Shown here one piece after another: positions 35,823 through 44,089 of a stretch of 64,000 nt of DNA. The stretch's first letter is position 1. Every line of letters begins with the position of its first letter. The DNA is from Gemmatimonadota bacterium (GTDB lineage: Bacteria > Gemmatimonadota > Gemmatimonadetes > Gemmatimonadales > GWC2-71-9). The translations under genes and the position numbers were made by a program. The stretch covers positions 62,001 to 126,000 of the forward strand of contig SHZU01000007.1 in the NCBI GenBank assembly GCA_009692115.1, given 5' to 3'. Below the pieces are notes generated by a model. It was not told the origin of the DNA. It did not search any database and saw only the letters and a list, made by a program, of their open reading frames with translations.

Positions 35823-36886
35823 GTGTCGTGGCAGGCCTTCAGGTCCCGGTGTCAGACGACCATCAGCTCGCTTCGGGCCCGGATTCCGGCTCGGCGGCTC
35901 GGCCAGATCCTGGTGCTCTCGCTGGCGGTGGGAGGGCTCGGCATCGCGGGCGAGGCGGCGTTCCGCGCCGAGTTGACGAGTCCTGAGGCCCGAATGCCGA
36001 GCGCGGTCTACTCTCGAGCCCTGCCCTGGGGCGGCGACGGCAGCCGGGAACAGCCCGTGCTCGTGGCCACGATCGATGATCGGTTGGCCGAGCGGAGGAT
36101 CCCGCTCCGGGTCGAAGAGCTCCCCGAACATCTCATTCAGGCCGTGCTCGCGGTGGAGGACCAACGGTTTTACGAGCATGCCGGCCTCGATTTCCGGCGG
36201 ATCGGTGGGGCGCTGTTGGCCAACCTCAAGGCTCGCCGGGTGACCCAGGGCGGGAGCACCCTGACTCAGCAGCTCGCGAAGAATCTGTTTCTGTCGGCCG
36301 ACCGGACCCCGCTTCGGAAGCTCCGCGAATCGGCCTATGCCTCGGTCTTGGAAGCGCAACACGGCAAGGCCGAGCTCCTCGAGGCCTACCTCAATGAGAT
36401 CGACCTGGGCCAGGACGGCGACAACCAGATTCACGGGGTCGGGGCGGCTGCCCGCTTCTACTTCGGGAAGGATGCCCGGAAGATCGGCCCAGCGGAGTCC
36501 GCTTGGTGACCTCGGCCCTCGAAGGTGTCGTGACCCGCGGCACCGGACGGGCGCTCGATGTCGGAGGCCGGTTCGGTGCGATTGCCGGGAAGACCGGCAC
36601 CTCGAATGACTGGCGTGATGCGTGGTTCGTGGCGTACTCCTCCACGCTCGTCGTCGGTGTATGGGTTGGGTTCGACGATGGCCGAAGCCTTCGGATGACC
36701 GGCGCCACCGCGGCGTTGCCGATCGTGGCCGGGTTCCTCGCCCAGGCGAATCCCGACGACGAACCGTGCGAGGATGAGGTCCCCGAATGGCGGGTGGACC
36801 GGGACTGGCGGGACCGATTTGAAGCTCGGGCTGAGCGACTGCTGCTTCGACTGCTGACCGGACGCCGGGATCCGACCGGGCGGTAG
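35823..36886 (+). pseudogene. Class A penicillin-binding protein with large internal deletion
   Basis: The GTG at 35823 starts a PBP1-type protein: a cytosolic tail, one membrane helix (ILVLSLAVGGLGIAGEAAF), a UB2H-like or linker part, and the GT51 transglycosylase with LIQAVLAVEDQRFYEHAG (catalytic Glu), RRIGGALLANLKARRVTQGGSTLTQQLAKNLFL and LLEAYLNEIDLGQ. At IGPAESA (near 36500) the sequence jumps, with a frame change, to the end of the transpeptidase domain: VTSALEGVVTRGTGRALD and the KTGTS box, ending at 36886. The rest of GT51 and the SxxK and SxN motifs (several hundred residues) are missing. So the transpeptidase cannot work and the first frame stops at 36507. Confidence 0.82.
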
Positions 36887-36945
36887 TTGCCGGGCCGGGG
36901 TGGTGCCGCGATCTTTCCGCCTCACCATTTCCCGCAGGTCATTCG

Positions 36946-37461
36946 ATGCCCCGGAACCTGATTTACCCGACCCTCGCCCTGATCCTCGCCGCCTGTGGCG
37001 CGAAACCCGACGCCGGGGCCAACGCCGACTCGGCTGCCGCAGCGCCGCCGGCTGTGGCTCCGGCCGCGCCGGCCGCTGACGTCATCCCGACCACCACCTT
37101 CGCACCGGCACTAGGAGTCGACGTCGCCACCATGACGAAGACGGCGACCGGTCTCTACTACAAAGACTTGGTGGTCGGCACCGGCGCCGAGGCCACGATC
37201 GGCACGACGGCATCGCTCAACTATGTTGGTACCCTACCGGACGGCACCCAGTTCGACGCCAGCAACGGGAGGCCGTATTCGTTTCGCATCGGCGACAAGC
37301 GGGTCATTCAGGGATGGGACGACGGGGTGCCCGGCATGAAGGTCGGGGGCAAGCGGTTGCTGGTCATTCCGTCGGAGCAGGGCTACGGCGCCAACGGGAG
37401 CGGGCCGATCCCGCCGAACGCCGTGCTGGTTTTCAGCCTCGAACTGGTGACGGTTCAGTAG
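36946..37461 (+). CDS. FKBP-type peptidyl-prolyl isomerase lipoprotein
   Basis: 171 residues. Lipoprotein signal (LALILAAC, Cys about 17), an Ala/Pro-rich linker, then a single FKBP domain from about residue 65: VGTGAEATIGTTASLNYVGTLPDGTQFDAS, FRIGDKRVIQGWDDGVPGMKVGGKRLLVIPSEQGYG, IPPNAVLVFSLELV. The residues lining the FK506 pocket (Tyr, Phe/Asp, Ile, Trp, Tyr) are conserved, so catalysis is expected. It would assist folding of proteins in the periplasm. A separate gene rather than part of the flanking remnants. Confidence 0.92.
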   Translation: MPRNLIYPTLALILAACGAKPDAGANADSAAAAPPAVAPAAPAADVIPTTTFAPALGVDVATMTKTATGLYYKDLVVGTGAEATIGTTASLNYVGTLPDGTQFDASNGRPYSFRIGDKRVIQGWDDGVPGMKVGGKRLLVIPSEQGYGANGSGPIPPNAVLVFSLELVTVQ

Positions 37462-37485
37462 CGGTTACCACGGCGATCTGGCCGT

Positions 37486-37655
37486 TCAAAGGCATCGGAC
37501 CGACGAGCCCGACGGCGGAGGGCGGGCTTGAACACCGAACCGAGAATCGCGGTGCTCGCCGCCCTGCCGAACTCGGGATGGCTGGCCCGAAGGACCACGA
37601 CGGAGGCCCGTTCGACCCGTCCCTCCCGTCCGACGATGTAGCCGAGGTGAGCCCA
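37486..37655 (-). pseudogene. Remnant of a TonB C-terminal domain
   Basis: On the minus strand one frame reads GYIVGREGRVERASVVVLRASHPEFGRAASTAILGSVFKPALR, which follows the TonB C-terminal pattern (strand, Gly-Arg-Val turn, helix, F.PA). One base must shift near 37510 to reach the ending SSVRCL and a stop at 37486-37488. The proline-rich spacer, membrane anchor and first part of the domain are absent; upstream is unrelated sequence. The identification is by pattern only. Confidence 0.45.
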
Positions 37656-37689
37656 GCCGCAGGCCGGGGTCGTTCGAAGACTGGGCGGG

Positions 37690-38153
37690 AATACCGGCTC
37701 TTGAAGGAAGGCCAGCGGCTCGAGGCCCGGTTGGCGGAGACCGCGACGGCGGCACGGACCGCCAATACCCAGTTGGCCGGGATGAAGACCGCGCTCCCCG
37801 ACACCACCGTGGTCCCTGCCGGCATCCGGGCTACCTACGACAGCCTGACCAATGAGCTCGAGCCCATCAAGAAGACCTTCTTCATCCGTGACGAAGGAGA
37901 CGAATCCGAGTTTGACTTCTCGGAATTCCCAAAAGTGATCACGTTCAAGTTGAGCGGGGTCATCGGGAGCATCGGCGGCACCACGGTTCCGCCGACCGAG
38001 GTGGACTTGGCGCAATGGAATGAACTCAAGACCGAGGTGCCCGCGGCGATTGACCGGGTCAATGCGCCGGTGAACAAGTTGAAGCCGCTCTCTCAGCGGC
38101 TGGCGGAGGTGGGGCTCTACCCGGCTGTTCCCAAGCTGGTCGAGAAGCCGTAA
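37690..38153 (+). pseudogene. 3' remnant of a VPS10/sialidase-like protein
   Basis: About 150 codons matching the C-terminal domain of the intact paralogue at 44090-47200: LKEGQRLEARL, MKTALPDTTVVPAGIRATYDSLTNEL, EFDFSEFPKVITFKLSGVIGSIGG, WNELKTEVPAAIDRVNAPVNKLKPLSQRLAEVGLYPAVPKLVE. The propeller part is missing and no start or signal precedes it. The stop at 38151-38153 is intact. The join with the TonB remnant lies near 37660-37690. Confidence 0.72.
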
Positions 38154-38182
38154 AGCACGCCGACCGGGGTCTCTTCGTCCGC

Positions 38183-39082
38183 TTAGAGGGCGAAGAGACC
38201 CGTGGTCATCGCCACGGTTTCGCCGGCGATCCACACGTTCGCAACTTGGCCCTCCTGTTTCTCCGCTCGTGCCTCCAAAACGCTCGGCCGTCCCATCTCC
38301 GCTCCCTGCGCGATTCGCCAGCGAAACGTTCCGTTGGTTTCCGGATGGTAGTGAGCCAGGAGTCCGGCCAGGGCCGCGTTGGCGCTGCCGGTGGCCGCAT
38401 CCTCCAACATCGGGTCGCCGGACGAGAATTGTCGGGTTCGGAGGTCGAACCCGTCGCTGGTTCGAGCATACAGGTGGAGATACGGCTGCCCGAACTCCAG
38501 ACCGGCCAGCCGATCGAGCGCGGAGATGTCCGGCCGGGCTCGCTCGAGGGCGGCCCGGTTCCGAACTTCCGCGAGCAGGAAGGCGAGTCCCACCGATCCG
38601 GCCCGGGGCTCGTGAGTCGTGGTGACGATGTCGCCATCCGCGAGTGAAGCCGCGCGGGCCACCGCTGCGACCGGCACCGGCGGGCCAAGTGACAGCAGCT
38701 CCGGCGCCGCCAGTTCACACCAAAACCGCCCATCGGCTCGGGGTTCGATCGTGACGGACACCAGTCCCGCGATCTCCTCGAACACGACGTCGAGACGGGT
38801 CCCGACCGCCCCAAGCTCGCCGTGTGCCGCGAGCATGGCGGCCGTGCCGATATTCGGGTGGCCCGCGAAGGGGACTTCCCGGGTCGGCGTGAAGATCCGG
38901 ACTCGGCGGGTGTGTCCCGACTCCGGCGGCAGCACGAACGAGGTCTCCGCGAAGTTGAATTCCCGCGCGATCTGCTGCATCTGGCCATCGCTTAAGCCAG
39001 CGGCGCGAGGAAAAACCGCCAGCTGGTTGCCGCCGAACCGGGCATCGGTAAACACATCGCAGGTATAGAACCGGTATTCCAT
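38183..39082 (-). CDS. PhzF-family isomerase/epimerase
   Basis: 299 residues. Diaminopimelate-epimerase fold of the PhzF family: GNQLAVF near the start, the acidic catalytic Glu about 46 in FNFAETSFV, TREVPFAGHPNIGTA, and GDPMLEDAATGSANAALAGLL. Start ATG 39082 has a CGGAG site; an in-frame TTG two codons upstream is less likely. PhzF proteins isomerise small acids, in phenazine biosynthesis trans-2,3-dihydro-3-hydroxyanthranilate; no other phz genes are here, so the substrate is unknown. Confidence 0.88.
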   Translation of the reverse strand: MEYRFYTCDVFTDARFGGNQLAVFPRAAGLSDGQMQQIAREFNFAETSFVLPPESGHTRRVRIFTPTREVPFAGHPNIGTAAMLAAHGELGAVGTRLDVVFEEIAGLVSVTIEPRADGRFWCELAAPELLSLGPPVPVAAVARAASLADGDIVTTTHEPRAGSVGLAFLLAEVRNRAALERARPDISALDRLAGLEFGQPYLHLYARTSDGFDLRTRQFSSGDPMLEDAATGSANAALAGLLAHYHPETNGTFRWRIAQGAEMGRPSVLEARAEKQEGQVANVWIAGETVAMTTGLFAL

Positions 39083-39098
39083 GGTCAACTCCGAAGCG

Positions 39099-39366
39099 CT
39101 ACCGGACCTCGGTCAGTTTGAAAAGGGGATTCTCGATGATTCCGAACCTGTTGCCGAAGGGGTCGTCCACCGCCCAGCACCCGATTGGCCCGTCGGGTCC
39201 CGGCTTGGCGTCGGGCACCAATCCCAATTCGAATCCGTCCACGTTGTAGCCGACGTAGAACGGCTCGTCGAAGTAGGGCTCTTGCTCGAGCACTTTGCTG
39301 TACCACGCCTTGCCCTTCGCGAGGTCCGGGGGCGGGATACGATACGGTCCGAAGTCCTCGGATCAT
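39099..39366 (-). pseudogene. VOC (glyoxalase-like) protein, frameshifted and internally deleted
   Basis: The frame from ATG 39366 reads RGLRTVSYPAP and then should continue DLAKGKAWYSKVLEQEPYFDEPFYVGYNVDGFELGLVPDA, but this continuation lies in another frame: one extra base in the run CCCCCGG near 39335 breaks it. After GCWAVDD the protein jumps directly to PFGNRFGIIENP, so about 25-30 residues that carry the variable helix and the second metal-ligand half-site are missing. Resembles small VOC proteins of the 150-residue class. The one-base change sits in a homopolymer and could be a sequencing error; the deletion is harder to explain that way. Confidence 0.7.
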
Positions 39367-39373
39367 TGCTATC

Positions 39374-40408
39374 TCAGCGTTTCCCTTGGTTCACATCGGT
39401 GATGAACTGGATCAGGCCCGGAAAGTACGTTTGCTGGTCGTCGTACATCGCCATGTGGCTCCCGTTCGGACATTCGAGATACCGCCCCTTCGGGAACTGC
39501 TCCGACATCCACTCCATGTGCTCGGGGTCCATGGAGTCATGGATGGCACCGATCACCAAGGTGGGCACGGCGATCCGGCCGAGATCGGCACTCCGGTCCC
39601 ACTTCTCCAGCTTGCCGCTCGCGCCAAGCTCGCTCGGACCCTGCATCGGGATGTAGACGGCCTGGTTTACGTGTTTGAACGCCCGGTTGACCGGGTCGGG
39701 CCATTGGTCGGGCGGCATCCGGAGAATGTGTTGCTGATAGTGATTCGGAATCAGCAGTTCCATGTACCGGGGGTTGGCGTAGTCTTTCTTGGCTTCGAGC
39801 GCCTTGATCTCGGCCAGGACCTTCGGGTCCATGGCCGGCATCAGGACGTTTTCGGCGTACGAGACATAGGCCGGAATGCTCGACATCATGTTCGAGATGA
39901 TCAGGCCCTTCAGGTTCTGCTGGTACTTGAGGGCGTACTCGATGGCGAGGAGCCCGCCCCACGACTGTCCCAAGAGATAGAAGTTGTCTTTGTTGAGCTC
40001 GAGCGCGACCCGAACCTGCTCGACTTCCTCGACGAAACGGGGCAGGTCCCACAAGTCGGGTTCGTTCGGTTGATCGCTGTAGTAGGAGCCGAGTTGGTCG
40101 TAGTAGTAGTACTCGATCCCGGCGCCCGGGAAGAAACTGTCGAAGGCCTCGAAATATTCGTGGGTGAAGCCGGGACCCCCGTGGAGGAGCAGGACCTTGA
40201 TCGTGGGGTTGTTGCCGACCCGTTTGGTCCAGACCTTGAACGTCCCCTTGGGGGTCGTGATCGGGATCATCTTGACCCCGCCCGTCAGGATGTCGTCTCG
40301 TCCGGTGTTGTCGTGGTACATGGATTTCGTAGCCTCCGGCTGTCCGGCTGACTTGGCGCAGGCTGTGGTACCAAGTAGAGCCGCCGCCAGTATCGTCGCT
40401 CTCATCAT
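39374..40408 (-). CDS. S33-family prolyl aminopeptidase-like hydrolase, exported
   Basis: 344 residues. A signal ending in TTAC suggests a lipoprotein. The fold is the alpha/beta hydrolase of proline iminopeptidases: oxyanion motif HGGPG (about residues 76-80), nucleophile Ser in GQSWGG, Asp in AIHDSMDPEH and His in CPNGSHMAMY. The cap helices between are family-typical. Releases N-terminal proline or similar residues from peptides; acts in the periplasm or on the outer membrane. The start has two consecutive ATG codons; which is used is unclear. Upstream lies the arsC gene in the same orientation, 21 bases away. Confidence 0.88.
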   Translation of the reverse strand: MMRATILAAALLGTTACAKSAGQPEATKSMYHDNTGRDDILTGGVKMIPITTPKGTFKVWTKRVGNNPTIKVLLLHGGPGFTHEYFEAFDSFFPGAGIEYYYYDQLGSYYSDQPNEPDLWDLPRFVEEVEQVRVALELNKDNFYLLGQSWGGLLAIEYALKYQQNLKGLIISNMMSSIPAYVSYAENVLMPAMDPKVLAEIKALEAKKDYANPRYMELLIPNHYQQHILRMPPDQWPDPVNRAFKHVNQAVYIPMQGPSELGASGKLEKWDRSADLGRIAVPTLVIGAIHDSMDPEHMEWMSEQFPKGRYLECPNGSHMAMYDDQQTYFPGLIQFITDVNQGKR

Positions 40409-40429
40409 GTGGTTGGGCCTTCGAAGAGG

Positions 40430-40831
40430 TTATGTCCAGCCGTTGGTCGCGATCATGGTTTCGACCCGCCGCCGAATATCGTCGCGAATGGCCCGAACGG
40501 CTTCGAGTGCCTGGCCTTTGGGGTCGGGCAGGGGCCAGTCTGCCCGGATGGCCCCTGGTACGACCGGGCACTCATCGCCGCAGCCCATGGTGATCAAGTA
40601 TCCGGCGGTTGCGGCGAGTTCGGTAGACAGAAACTGCGGCGTTGCCTCTGAAAGGTCAATCCAGACTTCGCGCATGATGGTGATGGTTTCGGGATGCACG
40701 GCTTTGCCCGGAGCGGTACCGGCGGAAATCGCCCGGGCCTTGGCCGGGTTGGCCAGGTGGTTGAGCCAGGCCGCGGCCATTTGAGAACGGCCGGCATTGT
40801 GGACGCAGGCAAACAGGACGGTGGCGGTCAT
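40430..40831 (-). CDS. arsC: Arsenate reductase, low-molecular-weight phosphatase type
   Basis: 133 residues. LMW-PTP fold with the P-loop CVHNAGRS at about 9-16 (C-x5-R-S) and the cysteines of the redox relay at about 84 and 88 (MGCGDECPVVPGA), plus the DPKGQ loop carrying the general-acid region. Reduces arsenate to arsenite using thioredoxin or a similar dithiol. ATG overlaps the aquaporin stop (ATGA). No arsenite pump (ArsB/Acr3) or ArsR gene is in the window. The order aqpS-arsC is the same as in Sinorhizobium, where arsenite leaves through the channel. Confidence 0.93.
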   Translation of the reverse strand: MTATVLFACVHNAGRSQMAAAWLNHLANPAKARAISAGTAPGKAVHPETITIMREVWIDLSEATPQFLSTELAATAGYLITMGCGDECPVVPGAIRADWPLPDPKGQALEAVRAIRDDIRRRVETMIATNGWT

Positions 40832-41484
40832 GGGCGGCCGAGCCTTCGGCGGGCGAGGATGACGATCGCGACCGCCGTGGTTTGTGCGAGGATGAAGCCG
40901 GCCACGTCATCAGGCCGGATTCCGGCGAAGGTGTCGGTGAGGGTGCGGGCGAGGGTGACGGCCGGATTCGCGAATGAGGTCGATGAGGTGAACCAGTAGG
41001 CTCCGGTGACGTAGCAACCCACGGCCACCGGCACCGCTTCGGCGCGCTGCCGGGCGACCAGGATGATGACGGCCAGCAGGCCGGCCGTGGCGATCGACTC
41101 GCCGAGCCAGAGGTGCGGCCCGGTTCGGATGTGGGTGGACAGCGATACCGGATCCAGACCGAACATCAGATTGGCGACGATCACACCAAGCCCGGCTCCG
41201 ATCACCTGAGCGAGGATATACCGAAGCGCCTCACCCCAAGAAAGGTCGCCATGGGCCGCGGCCACCGTCGTGACCGCCGGGTTCAAATGCGCCCCGGAAA
41301 TCGGACCGAGCGCCAGAATGAGGCAGACCAAGGTGGCTCCAGTGGCAAGCGAGTTCGCCAGTAGTGCGATCGCGTCGTTGCCGCCCGCCAGCCGCTCACC
41401 CATGATTCCGGATCCGACCACAGCCGTCAGCAAGACAGCGGTGCCCAGGGTCTCAGCGAGAACCCGCTTGGTGAAATCGATCAT
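40828..41484 (-). CDS. aqpS: Aquaglyceroporin-family channel (AqpS-like)
   Basis: 218 residues, six membrane segments and two half helices of the MIP family. First half: GPISGAHLNPAVTTVAA; second half: SSTSFANPAVTLARTLTD, so both NPA boxes are intact. The aromatic/arginine filter Arg is in TLARTLTD. Start ATG 41484 without a convincing ribosome-binding site. In rhizobial ars operons a channel of this type lets arsenite leave down its gradient after ArsC reduction; here it overlaps arsC by four bases, giving the same logic. It also may pass other uncharged metalloids. Confidence 0.88.
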   Translation of the reverse strand: MIDFTKRVLAETLGTAVLLTAVVGSGIMGERLAGGNDAIALLANSLATGATLVCLILALGPISGAHLNPAVTTVAAAHGDLSWGEALRYILAQVIGAGLGVIVANLMFGLDPVSLSTHIRTGPHLWLGESIATAGLLAVIILVARQRAEAVPVAVGCYVTGAYWFTSSTSFANPAVTLARTLTDTFAGIRPDDVAGFILAQTTAVAIVILARRRLGRP

Positions 41485-41574
41485 TGGGGTGCCAAGATAA
41501 CGACGGAGGGTAACGAACCGGTCAGGGTGGAGTATATTTGGAGCCAGCTCACCGCCATAATCCAGGAGAATGCA

Positions 41575-43629
41575 ATGATCCCCATTCGACTCGCCGTTGC
41601 CGGGTTGGTCTTGGCCGTGGTCGCCGCCACGACCCAAGCCTCCGCTCAGGAGACGCCCTCCGACACCCTCCTCACGGTCCAACACTTCCTCAACTGGGAA
41701 AACGTCGGCGACCCGCAGATCTCGCCCGATGGCACCCAGATCGTGTACAACCGGCGGTGGGTCAATGCCATGGAGGACCGGTTTGACTCGGCGCTCTGGA
41801 TCATGGGTGCCGACGGGACCAAGCAGCGCTTCCTCCTGAAGGGCGGCTCGGCGCGGTGGTCGCCGGACGGGACCCGGATCGCTTACATCGCCGAGACCGA
41901 CGGCAAGGCGCAGATCTTTGTTCGGTGGATGGACGCCGAGGGTGCGGTGTCCCAGATCACCCGGCTGACGGAAGCGCCGGGTTCTTTGGCGTGGTCACCG
42001 GACGGGAAGTGGCTCTCCTTTACGATGGGCGTCAAGTTCGAGCGGCCCTGGGCCATCAGCATGCCGGCGGCGCCGGCGGGCGCCAAGTGGACCCCGGCTC
42101 CGCGGCGGGTCACTGAGCTCCACTACCGTCAGGACCGGGCCGGGTTCATGGACCTGTCCTACGTCCAACTCTTCGTGGTGCCCGCCGACGGCGGGACTCC
42201 GCGCCAGATCACCACGGGCGAGTTCAACGTCGGATCCCGATTCGACCAACTGGTTGGCGGCGCCGGGTATAGCTGGACGCCGGACAGCAAGGGCATCCTG
42301 TTCGACGGTCACCGGCAGGCCAACGCCGACAAGAATTACCGCAACTCAGGCATTCACCTCGTGGACGTCGCCACGGGGTCCATTCGCACCCTGACGACGA
42401 GGCCCGGGAGCTGGGCCAACCCCGTGGTGTCGCCGGACGGCAAGACCGTGGCGTTTGCCGGGGCCGACTCAAGCCGGAAGAGCTACAAGACCTCCGAGCT
42501 CTATTTCATGGGGATCGATGGCGGCAACCAGCGGCCGGCCTCCGGCGATTTAGACCGCGATGTGAGCGACCTCAACTGGGCCCCGGACGGCAGCGGGGTG
42601 TACTTCGGGGTTCAGGATCGGGGCACCGCCAACTACTACTTCGCGGCGGTCAAAGGCGGCTATCGGCAACTGACGACGGGCAATCACATGCTCGACGTGA
42701 GTTCGATTTCGAACGCCGGCATTGCGGTCGGTACCAGGAGCGGTCCGAAGGAGCCGGGCGACATCATTCGGTTTGCGGTGGCCCGGCCGGCTGAGGTTTC
42801 CAAGCTCACTGACGTCAACGGTGATGTCCTCCAGAACATCAAGCTCGGTGACGTCGAAGAAGTGTGGTACACCTCGACCAGCGGCACCAAGGTCCAGGGT
42901 TGGATCGTCAAGCCGCCGAATTTCAATAAGAGCCGGAAATATCCGCTCGTCATGGAAATTCACGGCGGTCCGCACGGGATGTACGGTGTGGCGTTCAGCT
43001 ATCAATTCCAGAACTTCGCGGCCAACGGCAACGTCGTTCTGTACACCAATCCGCGGGGCAGCACCGGCTACGGCACCGCGTTCGGGAACGCAATCGAGCG
43101 GCAATATCCGGGCGTCGACTATGACGACTTGATGGCCGGCGTCGACACGGTGGTTGGCCGGGGGTACATCGACACCAATCGGATGTATGTCGGGGGCTGC
43201 AGCGGCGGCGGGGTGTTGTCGAGTTGGGTTATCGGACACACCACCCGGTTTGCGGCCGCGGCGGTTCGGTGCCCGGTTACCAACTGGATGAGCATGGCGG
43301 GACAGACCGATGTTCCGCTTTTCATCGACAACTTCTACGACAAGCCGTTCTGGGAAGATCCGACGCCGTGGCTCAAGACCTCACCGATCATGTACGTCAA
43401 GAACGTCAAGACGGCGACGCTCCTGATGACCGGCGAGCTCGATCTTCGGACTCCGATGCCGCAGTCGGAGGAATTCTACACGGCGCTCAAGCGACTCAAC
43501 GTGCCGACTGAGTTGCTCCGGTTCTCCGGTGAATACCACGGCACCTCGTCGAAGCCGTCCAACTTCATCCGGACCCAGCTCTACATGATGAGCTGGTACC
43601 AGAAGTTTACCGGCCCGGCAACTCCGTGA
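41575..43629 (+). CDS. S9-family prolyl-oligopeptidase-type peptidase, exported
   Basis: 684 residues; ATG 41575 has AGGAGA seven bases upstream. Signal peptide (LAVAGLVLAVVAATTQASAQ), then a seven-bladed-type beta-propeller with repeated SPDG turns (PQISPDGTQIVY, LAWSPDGKWLSF, PVVSPDGKTVAF), and the C-terminal alpha/beta hydrolase: YPLVMEIHGGPHGMYG, nucleophile Ser in VGGCSGGGVLSS, Asp in MTGELDLRTPMPQ and His in SGEYHGTSS. The nucleophile elbow GGCSGG replaces the usual GxSxGG, with the catalytic Ser retained. Cleaves short peptides, probably periplasmic. Its 3' end overlaps the convergent msrB gene by 23 bases. Confidence 0.92.
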   Translation: MIPIRLAVAGLVLAVVAATTQASAQETPSDTLLTVQHFLNWENVGDPQISPDGTQIVYNRRWVNAMEDRFDSALWIMGADGTKQRFLLKGGSARWSPDGTRIAYIAETDGKAQIFVRWMDAEGAVSQITRLTEAPGSLAWSPDGKWLSFTMGVKFERPWAISMPAAPAGAKWTPAPRRVTELHYRQDRAGFMDLSYVQLFVVPADGGTPRQITTGEFNVGSRFDQLVGGAGYSWTPDSKGILFDGHRQANADKNYRNSGIHLVDVATGSIRTLTTRPGSWANPVVSPDGKTVAFAGADSSRKSYKTSELYFMGIDGGNQRPASGDLDRDVSDLNWAPDGSGVYFGVQDRGTANYYFAAVKGGYRQLTTGNHMLDVSSISNAGIAVGTRSGPKEPGDIIRFAVARPAEVSKLTDVNGDVLQNIKLGDVEEVWYTSTSGTKVQGWIVKPPNFNKSRKYPLVMEIHGGPHGMYGVAFSYQFQNFAANGNVVLYTNPRGSTGYGTAFGNAIERQYPGVDYDDLMAGVDTVVGRGYIDTNRMYVGGCSGGGVLSSWVIGHTTRFAAAAVRCPVTNWMSMAGQTDVPLFIDNFYDKPFWEDPTPWLKTSPIMYVKNVKTATLLMTGELDLRTPMPQSEEFYTALKRLNVPTELLRFSGEYHGTSSKPSNFIRTQLYMMSWYQKFTGPATP

Positions 43630-44056
43630 AGACCAGTGACTCCGAGTTGACGCAGTAGCGGAGTTTGGTCGGCGCCGGTCCGTCGGTAAAGACGTGGCCC
43701 AGGTGGCAGTTGCAGCGAACGCAGAGGACTTCGGTGCGGACCATGCCCTGGCTCTTGTCGGCGACGGTTTTGATGTTCTCCGGGGCTACTGGCTGGAAAA
43801 AGCTGGGCCAGCCGGTCCCGGAGTCGAATTTGGAGTCGGACGCGAATAACGGGAGGTCGCAACAGACGCAGGAGTAGAATCCCTTGCGTTTGTTGTCGAG
43901 GAGCGTTCCGCAGAAGGGGCGTTCGGTTCCCTTGCCCCTGGCAATTTGGTATTGCTCGGGGCTCAGCATGGCGCGCCAGTGGGTGTCGGGCTTGACGACG
44001 AGTTCGGTCTCAGCGGCGACCATTTGGCTCTGATTATTGAAGATTTTGACTTTCAT
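43607..44056 (-). CDS. msrB: Peptide-methionine (R)-S-oxide reductase
   Basis: 149 residues. Zinc-binding CxxC pairs at about 63/66 (SCVCCDLPL) and 112/115 (LCVRCNC), the GTGWPSFFQP substrate loop, GHVFTDGP and catalytic Cys135 in RYCVNSESL. Repairs oxidised methionine with thioredoxin. No signal peptide is visible, so cytosolic. The gene is divergent from the VPS10-like gene with only 33 bases between starts and convergent with the S9 gene with overlapping ends, an unusually compressed position. Confidence 0.95.
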   Translation of the reverse strand: MKVKIFNNQSQMVAAETELVVKPDTHWRAMLSPEQYQIARGKGTERPFCGTLLDNKRKGFYSCVCCDLPLFASDSKFDSGTGWPSFFQPVAPENIKTVADKSQGMVRTEVLCVRCNCHLGHVFTDGPAPTKLRYCVNSESLVFTELPGR

Positions 44057-44089
44057 GCCCCAAAGATAATCCCTACCCCGGAGTTTCCC

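Noticed and set aside
38183-39082. Phenazine biosynthesis cluster
   Set aside because: Only a PhzF-family protein is present and it is widespread outside phenazine producers.
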